Counted from the stretch's first letter, positions 25,673-33,326 are shown. The stretch: DNA of 64,000 bases from Rhizobium sp. Q54 (GCA_943328505.2 CALQAH020000002.1:1-64000); one strand, 5' to 3'. Made by a program: numbers and translations. Notes: a model not told the origin generated them from the letters alone.

Positions 25673-25779
25673 GTTATAAAAAAAGGTTCTCTACTTTTTG
25701 AGGTCATTTTCCTGACTTCAAAGCTAGTTTTTCACTCACTTGTTGTTATATGAAAAGGTAAACCTTTTTTTATAACAAC
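25673..25779. promoter_or_regulatory. Half-site triad upstream of the island 1 serine recombinase
   Basis: GTTATAAAAAAAGG at 25673-25686 is found again as a perfect inverted copy at 25763-25776, and as GTTATATGAAAAGG (two mismatches) at 25745-25758. The last two form a long hairpin (25742-25779). The first lies against the start codon. These look like binding sites for the recombinase itself, either an operator or a res/inversion site. Confidence 0.6.
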
Positions 25780-25927
25780 TCCACGAGTGTACAAGGAAAA
25801 AATGAACCACGCCAGCTTTTCTTAAAATATTTAAATATTATTTTACGCTGTAGCTCCCGTGAATAGGGGGTTGTTGAAAATAGTTTGCATTTCCCCACGG
25901 CAAAATCTGTCTTTTTTGACATGGGCA

Positions 25928-25955
25928 AATATTTATCTAAAAACAGATAAATATT
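25928..25955 (+). promoter_or_regulatory. Perfect palindrome abutting the Dnmt3-like methylase start
   Basis: AATATTTATCT pairs with AGATAAATATT (11 pairs, 6-base loop AAAAAC); the 3' arm ends at the base before the ATG. It could be an operator for a dimeric repressor or an mRNA hairpin that hides the ribosome site. Confidence 0.7.
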
Positions 25956-26963
25956 ATGTCAACAACAACCCAAATCAAACAAGAAGGAATAAATGTATTA
26001 TCATTATTCGATGGCATATCATGTGCCAAATTAGCTTTAGAGAAAGCTGGAATCAAAATCAACAAATACTATAGTAGTGAAATATGCCCTAATGCTTTAG
26101 CAATTCAAAACCATCACTATTCAGGTGATACAAACCATATCCAATTGGGTGATGTTTGCAAGGTTGATGCAATAAGCCTTAGTCAAGAAATTGACCTTAT
26201 AATTTTCGGTTCACCATGCACCCAACTTTCAAGTGTTAATTCTAAAGACCGAAGTGGTCTAGAAGGAAATGAATCGAAATTGTTTTTTGAAGCATTAAGA
26301 ATACTAAGAGATATATACATATTTTCTCCAGTTAGGAAAAAAATATACTTCCTGATGGAAAATGTTGCTAGTATGAACAAAAAAGATAAAGATGAAATAA
26401 CCCAAGAACTTATATCTATTTTCGATGATACCAAACTTGTTACGATAAATTCAGCCGATGTAGCACCAGCAAATAGAAGAAGGTTATACTGGACCAATAT
26501 ACCCAACATTGGAATTCCTGAACCCAAAGAAATCAAATACCAAGATATTGTTGAGAACGGATATGTTGATAAAGACAAAGCAAATGTGTTATTAGGAACC
26601 AATATCACACTTACCAATGGTATTTTCAGACACTATAAAATGGGTATTGGAAACCTTATATATAAAGACCAAGAATTTGCTAACTCAACTATTGAAGAAA
26701 AACTATTGGCATATCCTTTAATATTAAATCAATCTGGATATGTCGGTAAATCTAGGGGTGGGTTTGGAGAATACGATTTTCCTAATGGTTGTTATAGATT
26801 ACCAAGTGTTTTGGAATGTGAAAGGCTTATGACTATTCCTGATGGTTATGTTTCAGAAGTTACGAATGTTTCAAAAACCAATAGGTTAAAAGCTATAGGA
26901 TTAGCAATGACGGTTGATGTCATTGCTGGGTTGGTAGTAAATTTAAAAAATATTAAAAAATGA
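25956..26963 (+). CDS. Dnmt3-like DNA (cytosine-5) methyltransferase
   Basis: 335 residues. Motif I LSLFDGISCAKLALEKAGI, motif IV GSPCTQLSSVN with catalytic Cys88, motif VI FLMENVASM, and the C-terminal motif IX-X region RLPSVLECERLMTIPDGY ... AIGLAMTVDVIAGL. The short length, FDGIS and the lack of a long recognition domain fit the phage and island family that resembles eukaryotic Dnmt3. No cognate endonuclease is adjacent, so it is probably an orphan methylase protecting the island or altering host methylation. It overlaps the next gene by four bases. Confidence 0.85.
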   Translation: MSTTTQIKQEGINVLSLFDGISCAKLALEKAGIKINKYYSSEICPNALAIQNHHYSGDTNHIQLGDVCKVDAISLSQEIDLIIFGSPCTQLSSVNSKDRSGLEGNESKLFFEALRILRDIYIFSPVRKKIYFLMENVASMNKKDKDEITQELISIFDDTKLVTINSADVAPANRRRLYWTNIPNIGIPEPKEIKYQDIVENGYVDKDKANVLLGTNITLTNGIFRHYKMGIGNLIYKDQEFANSTIEEKLLAYPLILNQSGYVGKSRGGFGEYDFPNGCYRLPSVLECERLMTIPDGYVSEVTNVSKTNRLKAIGLAMTVDVIAGLVVNLKNIKK

Positions 26964-27337
26964 CAAATACTGAAATCCAATTATCATCTGGTAAAAAAGT
27001 CACCCTAGAGGAGTTTTCTATAAAAATGACATATAATGGGCTTTTGGTGGGTGTGCCAAATAAACAATTGAATTATAAAATCATTAGAAACATAATAGAT
27101 TCTAATGAAGGCCTAAGAGTTGTTTTTACACTTGAGGGTGCATACCAAGATAAAGAGCGACTTAAACCATATATATATTCGGCAAGGTTATCATCAGAAC
27201 CCATAGACAAAAATTTTGATTCTTCATATATGTATGCGGTCTGGTTCGGAAATGATATAACCACTATGACTATTGAACAAATGATTCAAATATTGGATAT
27301 AGATTGGGAAGGTGAAGCTGAGGATTTTAAATTTTAA
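26960..27337 (+). CDS. Hypothetical protein coupled to the Dnmt3-like methylase
   Basis: 125 residues beginning MTNTEIQLSSGKKVTLEEFS. The start overlaps the methylase stop by four bases (ATGA). Beta-rich N-terminus, then DSSYMYAVWFGND and an acidic tail (IDWEGEAEDFKF). No family recognised. Coupling suggests a shared task with the methylase, perhaps as a specificity or control subunit. Confidence 0.6.
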   Translation: MTNTEIQLSSGKKVTLEEFSIKMTYNGLLVGVPNKQLNYKIIRNIIDSNEGLRVVFTLEGAYQDKERLKPYIYSARLSSEPIDKNFDSSYMYAVWFGNDITTMTIEQMIQILDIDWEGEAEDFKF

Positions 27338-27514
27338 AGGATACTAAGGGTTATAATTTATTATCAACATTTTTTAAATTAACACCTAAATCTCGTAGGT
27401 ATATTAAGAAAATAATGGGAACAAAAATTTCTAAAAAAAAATTTTTCAAAAAAAATCTACCAATTTATGAAGGATATTTAAGTACTATATATAAAATACA
27501 TTGGGGGCGGTATA

Positions 27515-27573
27515 TGGCTAGGCTAACATAGGTAGGTAGTGTCATTGCTGGTCTAGTAGCTAATTTAAAATAA
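27515..27573 (+). pseudogene. Remnant of a cytosine methylase 3' end
   Basis: The frame ending VIAGLVANLK-stop (27541-27573) matches the C-terminus of the Dnmt3-like methylase (VIAGLVVNLK) almost base for base, and the preceding 24 bases align with its AIGLAMTV region but contain a stop. It lies 178 bases after the 125-residue gene. It looks like the scar of a duplicated or replaced methylase gene. Confidence 0.65.
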
Positions 27574-27853
27574 AAAAGTTATATACCGCTTGAACACCTT
27601 GATATAATAACCCTTTAATCGTGCTTTATATAGTAAATAAGGGTTTGACTTAAGGAGCAAATACGGAGGCGTGTTGTCTAATAAAGGATAGTATTATCTA
27701 TGGTTTTTGATGATTAATCCATGCTAAGTGACCTATATAATAAACAGACACAAATGTGGTCATTAAGAAATCAAAGAGAAAAATGGTGCCAGTAGGATAG
27801 GAATGATGGGTCTATGATAACATAATTATCTATGTGTTTTATTGATAATATCC
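27574..27853. other. Intergenic region with no recognised feature
   Basis: AT-rich sequence between the methylase remnant and structured element B. A weak inverted repeat (AACCCTTTAAT near 27609 with AGGGTTT near 27646) is present. I see no gene or promoter. Confidence 0.4.
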
Positions 27854-27982
27854 CTTGCCATTTTATCCTTTCTTTTTAATAATAACTCTAAAAATGGCAA
27901 GACACGTTTAATTTGTAAACCATTGAATAATATGGTTTAATAATAATTTAATGTAAAATATCCTGATGCAAATTCGGCATCA
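27854..27982 (+). repeat. Structured element, copy B
   Basis: CTTGCCATTTT (27854-27864) pairs with AAAATGGCAAG (27891-27901), and TGATGC pairs with GCATCA (27964-27982). The region between holds an AT-rich stretch with AAACCATT/AATATGGTTT. It is the inverted counterpart of copy A at 14353-14483, with matching order and spacing and identical blocks TCCTTTCTTTTTA and TGATGCAAAT. Confidence 0.7.
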
Positions 27983-28059
27983 ATATTGTCACGCTAAATT
28001 AAAATCTATCTTTTTGCTATTCGCTATTATGGAGTAAAACGCAAGAATAATCAGTTTAT

Positions 28060-28530
28060 TTAATTACAATATTTTGAGAGCTTTTGAAATAGAGATAAAT
28101 ACTTTGAATCAATATCAATACTATATTCACCTAATCCGAAAAGTGTAGAGTCATCAAAATCTAATAATTTCCCATCACAATATCTTCTAATAGAATGAGA
28201 AGAAGTTTCTATCAGTAATCTATCTGAAGCAGAATTGTCAGAGACAATTCTAACTATATTAATATCAGTTATAGGGATTATAATTTTCATTTTATTCCAT
28301 TTTATTCCATCACCTGAATACTCAGAAGTAATTATTAAATCACAATTATTAAAAGCGAAAGAGTAATTTTTTTCGATTTGAAAAATTAAACTATTGGGTT
28401 TTGATTTCCAAGTACCTGATGAACTCTTTAAATTCCTTACTATAAAATTTTGTAACTCCATTTTTGATTGTCCATAAGTTACAAAACAAAAAAATGTGCA
28501 TATTGCTATTAAATAATTTTTCATTTTCAT
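28060..28530 (-). CDS. Secreted hypothetical protein, 156 residues
   Basis: Signal peptide MKMKNYLIAICTFFCFVTYGQ. The mature protein is beta-rich (NSLIFQIEKNYSFAFNNCDLIITSEYSG, NKMKIIIPITDINIV), with HSIRRYCDGK. No family recognised. It is the only minus-strand gene between the methylase and the restriction pair. Confidence 0.6.
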   Translation of the reverse strand: MKMKNYLIAICTFFCFVTYGQSKMELQNFIVRNLKSSSGTWKSKPNSLIFQIEKNYSFAFNNCDLIITSEYSGDGIKWNKMKIIIPITDINIVRIVSDNSASDRLLIETSSHSIRRYCDGKLLDFDDSTLFGLGEYSIDIDSKYLSLFQKLSKYCN

Positions 28531-28883
28531 TTTTAAATTTTATTACACTTTCTACTTATTAGGCTTTTCGGATTTGCTCCGTTTTTATATGGTTACTGGT
28601 CATGAATTTTTTTTTCTTTTTCAATTATTTCTAATAATGACTTAGCAAAAGCAAATTCATAGGTTGCTGAATTCTATCCAAATAATATAATGGCTCTCCA
28701 TTGAGATTCTAAGGACGGGTCATTATATTTGAAATTTTGTCATGAAATTTATAGTGAATAATGCAAATGTATAAATTTGAAAATTAACATTGATTTTTAT
28801 GAACAAATTGAATTGTATTATTATGATTTTTAGATTGGTAAAAATAAAATGGATAAAAATTATATAATAATTTTATTTACTTA
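28531..28883. other. Intergenic region upstream of the restriction-modification genes
   Basis: AT-rich. A weak plus-strand hairpin with T tract (CGGA/TCCG, 28569-28586) is the only structure seen. No gene is supported. Confidence 0.35.
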
Positions 28884-28914
28884 TTTGTTAGTAAAATAAT
28901 ATTCCATATTTTTG
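28884..28914 (+). promoter_or_regulatory. Promoter of the HTH-methylase gene
   Basis: TTTG (28884-28887), 19 bases, TATTTTTG (28907-28914): an exact Bacteroidota promoter. It overlaps a possible TTG start at 28912, which is therefore rejected in favour of the ATG at 28945. Confidence 0.8.
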
Positions 28915-28927
28915 GACAAAATAGTCC
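28914..28927 (+). promoter_or_regulatory. Candidate operator of the HTH-methylase
   Basis: GGAC, six bases, GTCC: a palindrome that begins on the last base of the -7 box, at the expected transcription start. It is a natural target for the N-terminal HTH of the methylase (autorepression, as known for fused HTH methylases such as M.SsoII). Confidence 0.5.
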
Positions 28928-28944
28928 TAAAACAAGATAAAAGT

Positions 28945-30423
28945 ATGGAAATTACATTTGGTGATTATATCAAACAAAAAAGAACTGAATTGGGTTACCC
29001 ATTGAGAACTGTAGCTAAACACATAAATATAGATACTTCAACATTAGGGAAAATTGAAAAAAACGAAAGACAACTAAGTGTTGAGCATATTGAGCATTTG
29101 TCTGATATACTTAAAACAGAAAAAAAGGCCTTATTAAATCATTATGTTTCATCAAAGTTGTTAAAAGATTTTAAAGAATATTCGCAAAACGAAGAAGTTT
29201 TAGATATCGTAAACGATACTCTAGAGCAATATTCAATAAATCAATCTGCGTTAGAACTAGAAGAGGACTGGAGAGAAAAAAAGTTAAAATATCCAAATGC
29301 TAAAATAAAAATCGGAACAATGTTTTCTGGTATTGGTGCAATCGAGTATGCACTTAAAAGGCTTAATTTGAAATCGCAAATTCAGTTTGCAAGTGATATA
29401 GATAATTTTGCAAAGCAAAGTTATTTCGCAAATTTTCAAATTGATGAAGAAAACTGGTACAATGATGTTCACGATATTAAAGGTGAAAAATATAAGGGTA
29501 AATTAGATTTATTAGTTGGCGGAAGTCCTTGCCAATCTTTTTCTATGGTTGGAAAACGAAAAGGATTTGATGATACAAGAGGAACTTTGTTTTATGAGTT
29601 TGCAAGAGTAGTTAAAGAAAGTCAACCTAAAGTATTTATTTTTGAAAATGTTAAAGGTCTAATCAACCATGATAACGGCAATACATTTGATACGATAAAA
29701 GCAACCTTTGATGAATTAGGATATAAATATTTTTATCAAGTTTTGAATGCTAAGAATTATGGAATGCCTCAACATAGAGAAAGAATCTTTGTTGTTGGAT
29801 TTAAAGACCAGTCAATTAATTTTGAATTTCCCAAGCCAATTTCTCTTGAGCATAAGATGCAAGATTTTCTTGAAGACTTTACTGATAGCAAATATTATTT
29901 AAAAGAAAAGGGAGTGAAATTTGTTACCAGTTCAAAAAACAGAACTAAAAGATACACACAAATTAATGGAGATATTGCCTTATGTCAAAAAGCAAATCAA
30001 CAATTCAATTGGCATGGCGATTTTGTTTTTGAAGAGCAAATTAAAAGTGAATTCAACGAGTTTTTATTTAATGTAAATGAAGTAGAAGAAAAATATTATT
30101 TGTCTGAAAAAACAAAAGATTATGTTTTAAGTTCTGGAACAAAAACTTTTAAAACATCAGTAGGTACTGATTTAGAAGTAGCAAGACCATTATTACAAAG
30201 TATGCACAAAATGCACCGTTCTGGAGTTGATAATTACGTTACTCATTCAGGAAGAATAAGAAAATTAACTCCAAAAGAATGTTTGAGATTGATGGGATTT
30301 TGTGATGATTTTAAACAAGTTGTTAGTGATACTCAAATGTATAGACAGGCGGGAAATAGTATTGTCGTTGACGTTCTTATTGCATTACTAAAACAGATGG
30401 ATATAACTAAAATTGCGAAATAG
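28945..30423 (+). CDS. HTH-fused cytosine-5 DNA methyltransferase of a type II system
   Basis: 492 residues from the ATG at 28945. Residues 1-60 are a XRE/Cro-type HTH (GDYIKQKRTELGYPLRTVAKHI, STLGKIEKNERQLS). A linker is followed by the Dcm-type methylase: IGTMFSGIGAIEYALK (motif I), GGSPCQSFSMVGKRKGF with catalytic Cys196 (motif IV), FIFENVKGL (motif VI), MPQHRERIFVVGF (motif VIII), and GRIRKLTPKECLRLMGF to YRQAGNSIVVDV (IX and X). It protects host DNA from the endonuclease encoded three bases downstream. The HTH and the palindrome at the promoter imply autoregulation, which would set the methylase to nuclease ratio on establishment. Confidence 0.93.
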   Translation: MEITFGDYIKQKRTELGYPLRTVAKHINIDTSTLGKIEKNERQLSVEHIEHLSDILKTEKKALLNHYVSSKLLKDFKEYSQNEEVLDIVNDTLEQYSINQSALELEEDWREKKLKYPNAKIKIGTMFSGIGAIEYALKRLNLKSQIQFASDIDNFAKQSYFANFQIDEENWYNDVHDIKGEKYKGKLDLLVGGSPCQSFSMVGKRKGFDDTRGTLFYEFARVVKESQPKVFIFENVKGLINHDNGNTFDTIKATFDELGYKYFYQVLNAKNYGMPQHRERIFVVGFKDQSINFEFPKPISLEHKMQDFLEDFTDSKYYLKEKGVKFVTSSKNRTKRYTQINGDIALCQKANQQFNWHGDFVFEEQIKSEFNEFLFNVNEVEEKYYLSEKTKDYVLSSGTKTFKTSVGTDLEVARPLLQSMHKMHRSGVDNYVTHSGRIRKLTPKECLRLMGFCDDFKQVVSDTQMYRQAGNSIVVDVLIALLKQMDITKIAK

Positions 30424-30425
30424 AT

Positions 30426-31400
30426 ATGGATATAATTCTTGATAACCACGAATTCAAAGTGTTAGATACTAAAGAAAAAATTACAATTGCTGATAGCTTT
30501 GTTGTTCGTCAAAATAAAATTGGTGGTGGTAATGGTGAAGCAAAATTATATATAGGTCAAGATGTTCAAGAAACAAGAAGTTTTTTTGGCAACACAGGGT
30601 TTGCTATACCTTGTTTTTTAATAAAATCTGATTTACAAAAATATTTAGAAGAGACCAAAATCGAGTATTTAAAACCAGAACAACCATATCTTAATAAAGA
30701 TATTTTACCAAATTTATGGAATGACAGAAAGGCAAAAATTGACGCACTTCCAGAAAGAATAGATTTTGAGGTTGTTGAGCAAACACAAATAGCTGGACCA
30801 AGAATTTATGTTAATTCTACTGACTTAGCATATAAGCTAATCAGAGAGCTATCACTGCCTAATATTACTTTTATTTCTGTAATAAAGCTTTTAGATGAAA
30901 ATGGGAACTTAAATTATTATTTCAGATTATTTGCAGACTATTTTGGAGAAGCTGAGCATCCATATATAATAGAAAAAGAAGAGGAACTAATAGCCGAAAC
31001 TGTTGAAGATAAATTGGAAAAAACACAATTATATCGAGCAAGAATTGGTCAAGGAGAATACAGAAAAAATCTATTAGCTTTATGTCCGTTTTGTCCAATT
31101 ACTTTGATTTCTGATGATAGGCTTTTAATTGCAAGTCATATCAAACCATGGGTTGCATCAAATGATATTGAAAAAATTGACCCGTTAAATGGATTTATGC
31201 TTACACCTACTTTTGATAGACTTTTTGACAGAGGTTTTTTATCTTTTACACATGATAAAAAAACGATTTTATCTCCTTTTCTATCCAATATGACTTATTC
31301 TAAAATAGGTATTTCTGATAATAAAATCATTTCTCATTTACCAATTGATGGAAGAGAAGAATATTTAGAATATCATAGGCAAAACATTTTAAAAAAATAA
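30426..31400 (+). CDS. HNH restriction endonuclease of a type II system
   Basis: 324 residues. The C-terminal third holds an HNH nuclease: YRARIGQGEYRKNLL, LCPFCPIT, ASHIKPWVASND, then PLNGFMLTPTFDRLFDRGFLSF. This arrangement is typical of restriction-type HNH proteins that follow cytosine methylases. The N-terminal 200 residues would recognise the site and are not similar to anything I know. It starts two bases after the methylase stop. Specificity cannot be read from the sequence. Confidence 0.88.
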   Translation: MDIILDNHEFKVLDTKEKITIADSFVVRQNKIGGGNGEAKLYIGQDVQETRSFFGNTGFAIPCFLIKSDLQKYLEETKIEYLKPEQPYLNKDILPNLWNDRKAKIDALPERIDFEVVEQTQIAGPRIYVNSTDLAYKLIRELSLPNITFISVIKLLDENGNLNYYFRLFADYFGEAEHPYIIEKEEELIAETVEDKLEKTQLYRARIGQGEYRKNLLALCPFCPITLISDDRLLIASHIKPWVASNDIEKIDPLNGFMLTPTFDRLFDRGFLSFTHDKKTILSPFLSNMTYSKIGISDNKIISHLPIDGREEYLEYHRQNILKK

Positions 31401-31511
31401 TTATTAATATTCTGAATCGTTAGTAAAAATTGGACAGATTTAAACTTTAAAGCTATTGATTATAACTAACGTTATATTTTTTCGTCTAACAATTATAATT
31501 TTTATGTCAAT

Positions 31512-31982
31512 ATGAAATTTTTTTTATTACAATTATTTTTTTTGCTTTTAACGTCTCATTTCTTTGGGCAAAACATCAATTTACAAGAATTAATAAAATT
31601 AAATAATTATTCATTTGATAATTTTGATACTTATGTTACTCAAAAAGGATTTAGATATTATCAAAATGAAGACACTGATTATGCAAATAACACTTCTTAT
31701 TCTTATTCCTCGAATGGAATAATAATCTCATATATCAGTAAAATTAGTTATAAAATGCAACAAAAAGAAATGATTTCATTTCAAACTCCTAGTTCAGCAA
31801 TATATATTAGTATTAAAAATGATTTAAAAAAATTAGGGTTTAAATATGTTGGAATTGATACATTTGAAGGAAGTACTTTTATAAATTATAAAAAAGGGAA
31901 CGTAGAAATATCTTTAAATTCAGATGTTAATAAAGGAAGTAATACTACAGCTTATGAGGTTTCAGTAATAAAATATCGATAA
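31512..31982 (+). CDS. Secreted hypothetical protein, 156 residues
   Basis: Signal peptide MKFFLLQLFFLLLTSHFFGQ. Mature part INLQELIKLNNYSFDNFDTYVTQKGF, then YSSNGIIISYISKISYK and DLKKLGFKYVG, a pattern of repeated short strands and helices seen in small secreted flavobacterial proteins. No family recognised. It is the last gene of island 1. Confidence 0.6.
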   Translation: MKFFLLQLFFLLLTSHFFGQNINLQELIKLNNYSFDNFDTYVTQKGFRYYQNEDTDYANNTSYSYSSNGIIISYISKISYKMQQKEMISFQTPSSAIYISIKNDLKKLGFKYVGIDTFEGSTFINYKKGNVEISLNSDVNKGSNTTAYEVSVIKYR

Positions 31983-32012
31983 ATTGAGATTTATATTAAA
32001 TAATGAACTTCT

Positions 32013-32024
32013 TGGGTGTACTTT
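32013..32024 (+). promoter_or_regulatory. Candidate integrase arm site, right end of island 1
   Basis: TTGGGTGTACTT matches TTGAGTGTACTT at the left end (9762-9773) in 11 of 12 bases. It lies about 90 bases inside att2. Confidence 0.4.
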
Positions 32025-32051
32025 CTAAGTGGTAAAATGACAAAAAATGTA

Positions 32052-32059
32052 TATATTTG
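32052..32059 (+). promoter_or_regulatory. Outward promoter -7 box at the island 1 right end
   Basis: TATATTTG, 57 bases before att2 and reading across it. A small hairpin GCTTC/GAAGC follows. No clear -33 box is seen. In an excised circle it would read across attP toward the left end of the island. Confidence 0.4.
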
Positions 32060-32115
32060 CACCGCTTCCACAGAAGCTAGTATTGAGGTTCAGATGATTA
32101 TGAATGTCTTATCCC

Positions 32116-32159
32116 ACTCATAATCAGGTGGTCCTTGGTTCGAGCCCAAGTGGGACCAC
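32116..32159 (+). repeat. Attachment site att2 (island 1 / island 2 junction)
   Basis: Identical over 44 bases to the tRNA 3' end at 9659-9702. The upstream half is not tRNA-like, so no functional second tRNA is formed. Confidence 0.93.
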
Positions 32160-32163
32160 AACA

Positions 32164-32197
32164 AAACCCTTGTAAGTATCAGTATTTACAAGGGTTT
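32164..32197 (+). terminator. Terminator next to att2
   Basis: AAACCCTTGTAA pairs with TTTACAAGGGTTT around a 9-base loop. When island 2 alone occupied the tRNA gene this hairpin would have terminated the tRNA transcript. Confidence 0.75.
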
Positions 32198-32208
32198 CTT
32201 ATTAAAAA

Positions 32209-32247
32209 GTTGAGCAAAAAGTTGAGCAAAACCCCGTGCTCAACTTT
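32209..32247 (+). repeat. Island 2 left arm-type repeat
   Basis: Two direct copies of GTTGAGCAAAA (32210-32220, 32221-32231) and one inverted GTGCTCAAC (32236-32244). The same triad occurs at 45675-45713 near the right end. Confidence 0.7.
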
Positions 32248-32312
32248 TTTTTATACTCCAATATTTATAGTGTTTTTTGATTATGTGAGATATTTATTTT
32301 TAAAGATATCTT

Positions 32313-32531
32313 ATGAAAAATCCTAAAACTTCAACCCTAGTGTTCAAAATTCATTTAGAAGATTTTGAAAACAATGAACAATTTATAGACGCTTTGATTT
32401 ATGCTATTGAAACAACTTTAAAGTTGAATGACGATAAAAGTTTTGTACGTTCAATGCGAGATAGACCAAATGGCTATTTCATTGGTTTAAATAAAAAAAT
32501 AAGAATTGAAATAAGGAATTGTGATTGTTAA
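32313..32531 (+). CDS. Hypothetical protein, 72 residues
   Basis: Begins MKNPKTSTLVFKIHLEDFEN and ends RIEIRNCDC. One helix (FIDALIYAIETTLKL) and terminal strands. No family recognised. It is followed by a strong terminator hairpin four bases after the stop, which supports a real transcript. Confidence 0.5.
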   Translation: MKNPKTSTLVFKIHLEDFENNEQFIDALIYAIETTLKLNDDKSFVRSMRDRPNGYFIGLNKKIRIEIRNCDC

Positions 32532-32535
32532 ATAA

Positions 32536-32578
32536 ATAACCCCCAACATAAGTTTAGAAGCTTATACTGGGGGTTATT
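32536..32578. terminator. Bidirectional terminator
   Basis: AAATAACCCCC pairs with GGGGGTTATTT around a loop, with A/T flanks on both sides. It separates the 72-residue gene and the convergent 109-residue gene. Confidence 0.75.
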
Positions 32579-32596
32579 TATTTGGAATAGTATTTA

Positions 32597-32926
32597 TCAG
32601 AATACCACCTCAACTTTAAGTTTTTTAGAGATGCGTTGAATAGCTGAATTAAACCCTTTAATATCCTTATTGGTTACAACATAAATATCATTAAGGGGTT
32701 TGTATAACTTGTGTTTTAGTACTGATTCAGGTAATTCATTATAATCTAAACAGATTGTTCTTCCCAATGCTATTGAAGCATCTTTTTTAGTTGCAAACTC
32801 CCCGTGTTTGCCCTCAAGGACATCTTTAACCAAGTCATAGTATGCCATTGCGTATGATTTGTTGTTGTACTTTGTTTTGTTGAATTCAAATTGTGAATCA
32901 GGGAATAATGTTTTGAAAGTTGTCAT
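32597..32926 (-). CDS. Hypothetical protein, 109 residues
   Basis: Begins MTTFKTLFPDSQFEFNKTKY. Helices around SYAMAYYDLVKDVLEGK and KKDASIALGRTICLDY, then a strand-rich end (DIYVVTNKDIKGFNSAIQRI). No family recognised and no signal peptide. Confidence 0.55.
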   Translation of the reverse strand: MTTFKTLFPDSQFEFNKTKYNNKSYAMAYYDLVKDVLEGKHGEFATKKDASIALGRTICLDYNELPESVLKHKLYKPLNDIYVVTNKDIKGFNSAIQRISKKLKVEVVF

Positions 32927-33159
32927 AATAATTAATTTTTAAATTGTTCTTTAAATTGTTTTTTGAATGGGTGGCCACCTGAATTCTTTGACAAAAATAT
33001 AGAGACTAATTTTGTTGTACTGCATAAAATAAATTTTTTTATTTGGAAAGTTTGTACAGCATTATAATTAAGTTAAATGAAGATAATTTAAGTAAATCAA
33101 CCTCTCGCTATTTGACTAGAGGTTATTAAATAATTTATTAAAATTATAATTAATAAAAG

Positions 33160-33326
33160 GAAGTTCTATAATCTCCTCTTTCGCTCTGGGCTGGGCTCCT
33201 TACTGTTTGTAAGGACATCCAATAATTAAATTGAATGTGGTTGCTCAACTGATTTCTCAGCCCAACAGAGTTTTTGCGGTATGACCCGACCTTCTTTATC
33301 CAGAACCGTTCAAGAAGGATTTTTTT
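33160..33326 (+). ncRNA. Candidate structured RNA with intrinsic terminator
   Basis: A locally G+C-richer stretch with nested pairing. An outer stem CTCTG-GGCTG (33184-33193) pairs with CAGCC and CAGAG (33258-33270) with a 3-base bulge. Enclosed are a perfect hairpin TCCTTAC/GTAAGGA (33197-33215), a hairpin CATCCAAT/ATTGAATG (33216-33237) and GTTG/CAAC (33240-33249). It ends in terminator CCTTCTT/AAGAAGG (33290-33318) followed by seven T. No coding frame fits. No promoter box is evident. The 5' end is a guess. No reverse transcriptase, TnpB, IscB or Cas gene lies nearby, so the RNA is not an obvious part of those systems. Confidence 0.5.

Larger units (their letters stand above)
9659..32159. 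mobile_element. Integrative island 1 in the CAU tRNA gene
   Basis: The boundaries are two identical 44-base tRNA 3' segments. A tyrosine integrase lies next to the left boundary. The content is typical of an island: integrase, small HTH protein, replication-like protein, recombinase, methylases, a restriction pair, and many hypothetical and secreted proteins. No relaxase, coupling protein or conjugation gene is visible, so it is not a complete conjugative element. Exact identity of the 44-base repeats suggests integration later than island 2, whose distal repeat is only 14 bases. Confidence 0.88.

Noticed and set aside
28912-28944. TTG start for the HTH-methylase, 11 codons earlier
   Set aside because: The TTG is part of the -7 promoter box, so transcription must begin downstream of it.
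32116-32160. A second tRNA gene at the island junction
   Set aside because: Only the 3' part of the tRNA is present; the upstream half cannot form acceptor, D or anticodon 5' arms.
32135-32326. A 63-residue frame across att2
   Set aside because: It begins inside the tRNA fragment and runs through the terminator hairpin and arm repeats; it is a by-product of non-coding sequence.
33160-33326. Retron or TnpB/IscB guide RNA
   Set aside because: No reverse transcriptase, TnpB or IscB gene occurs in the island, so these assignments have no support.
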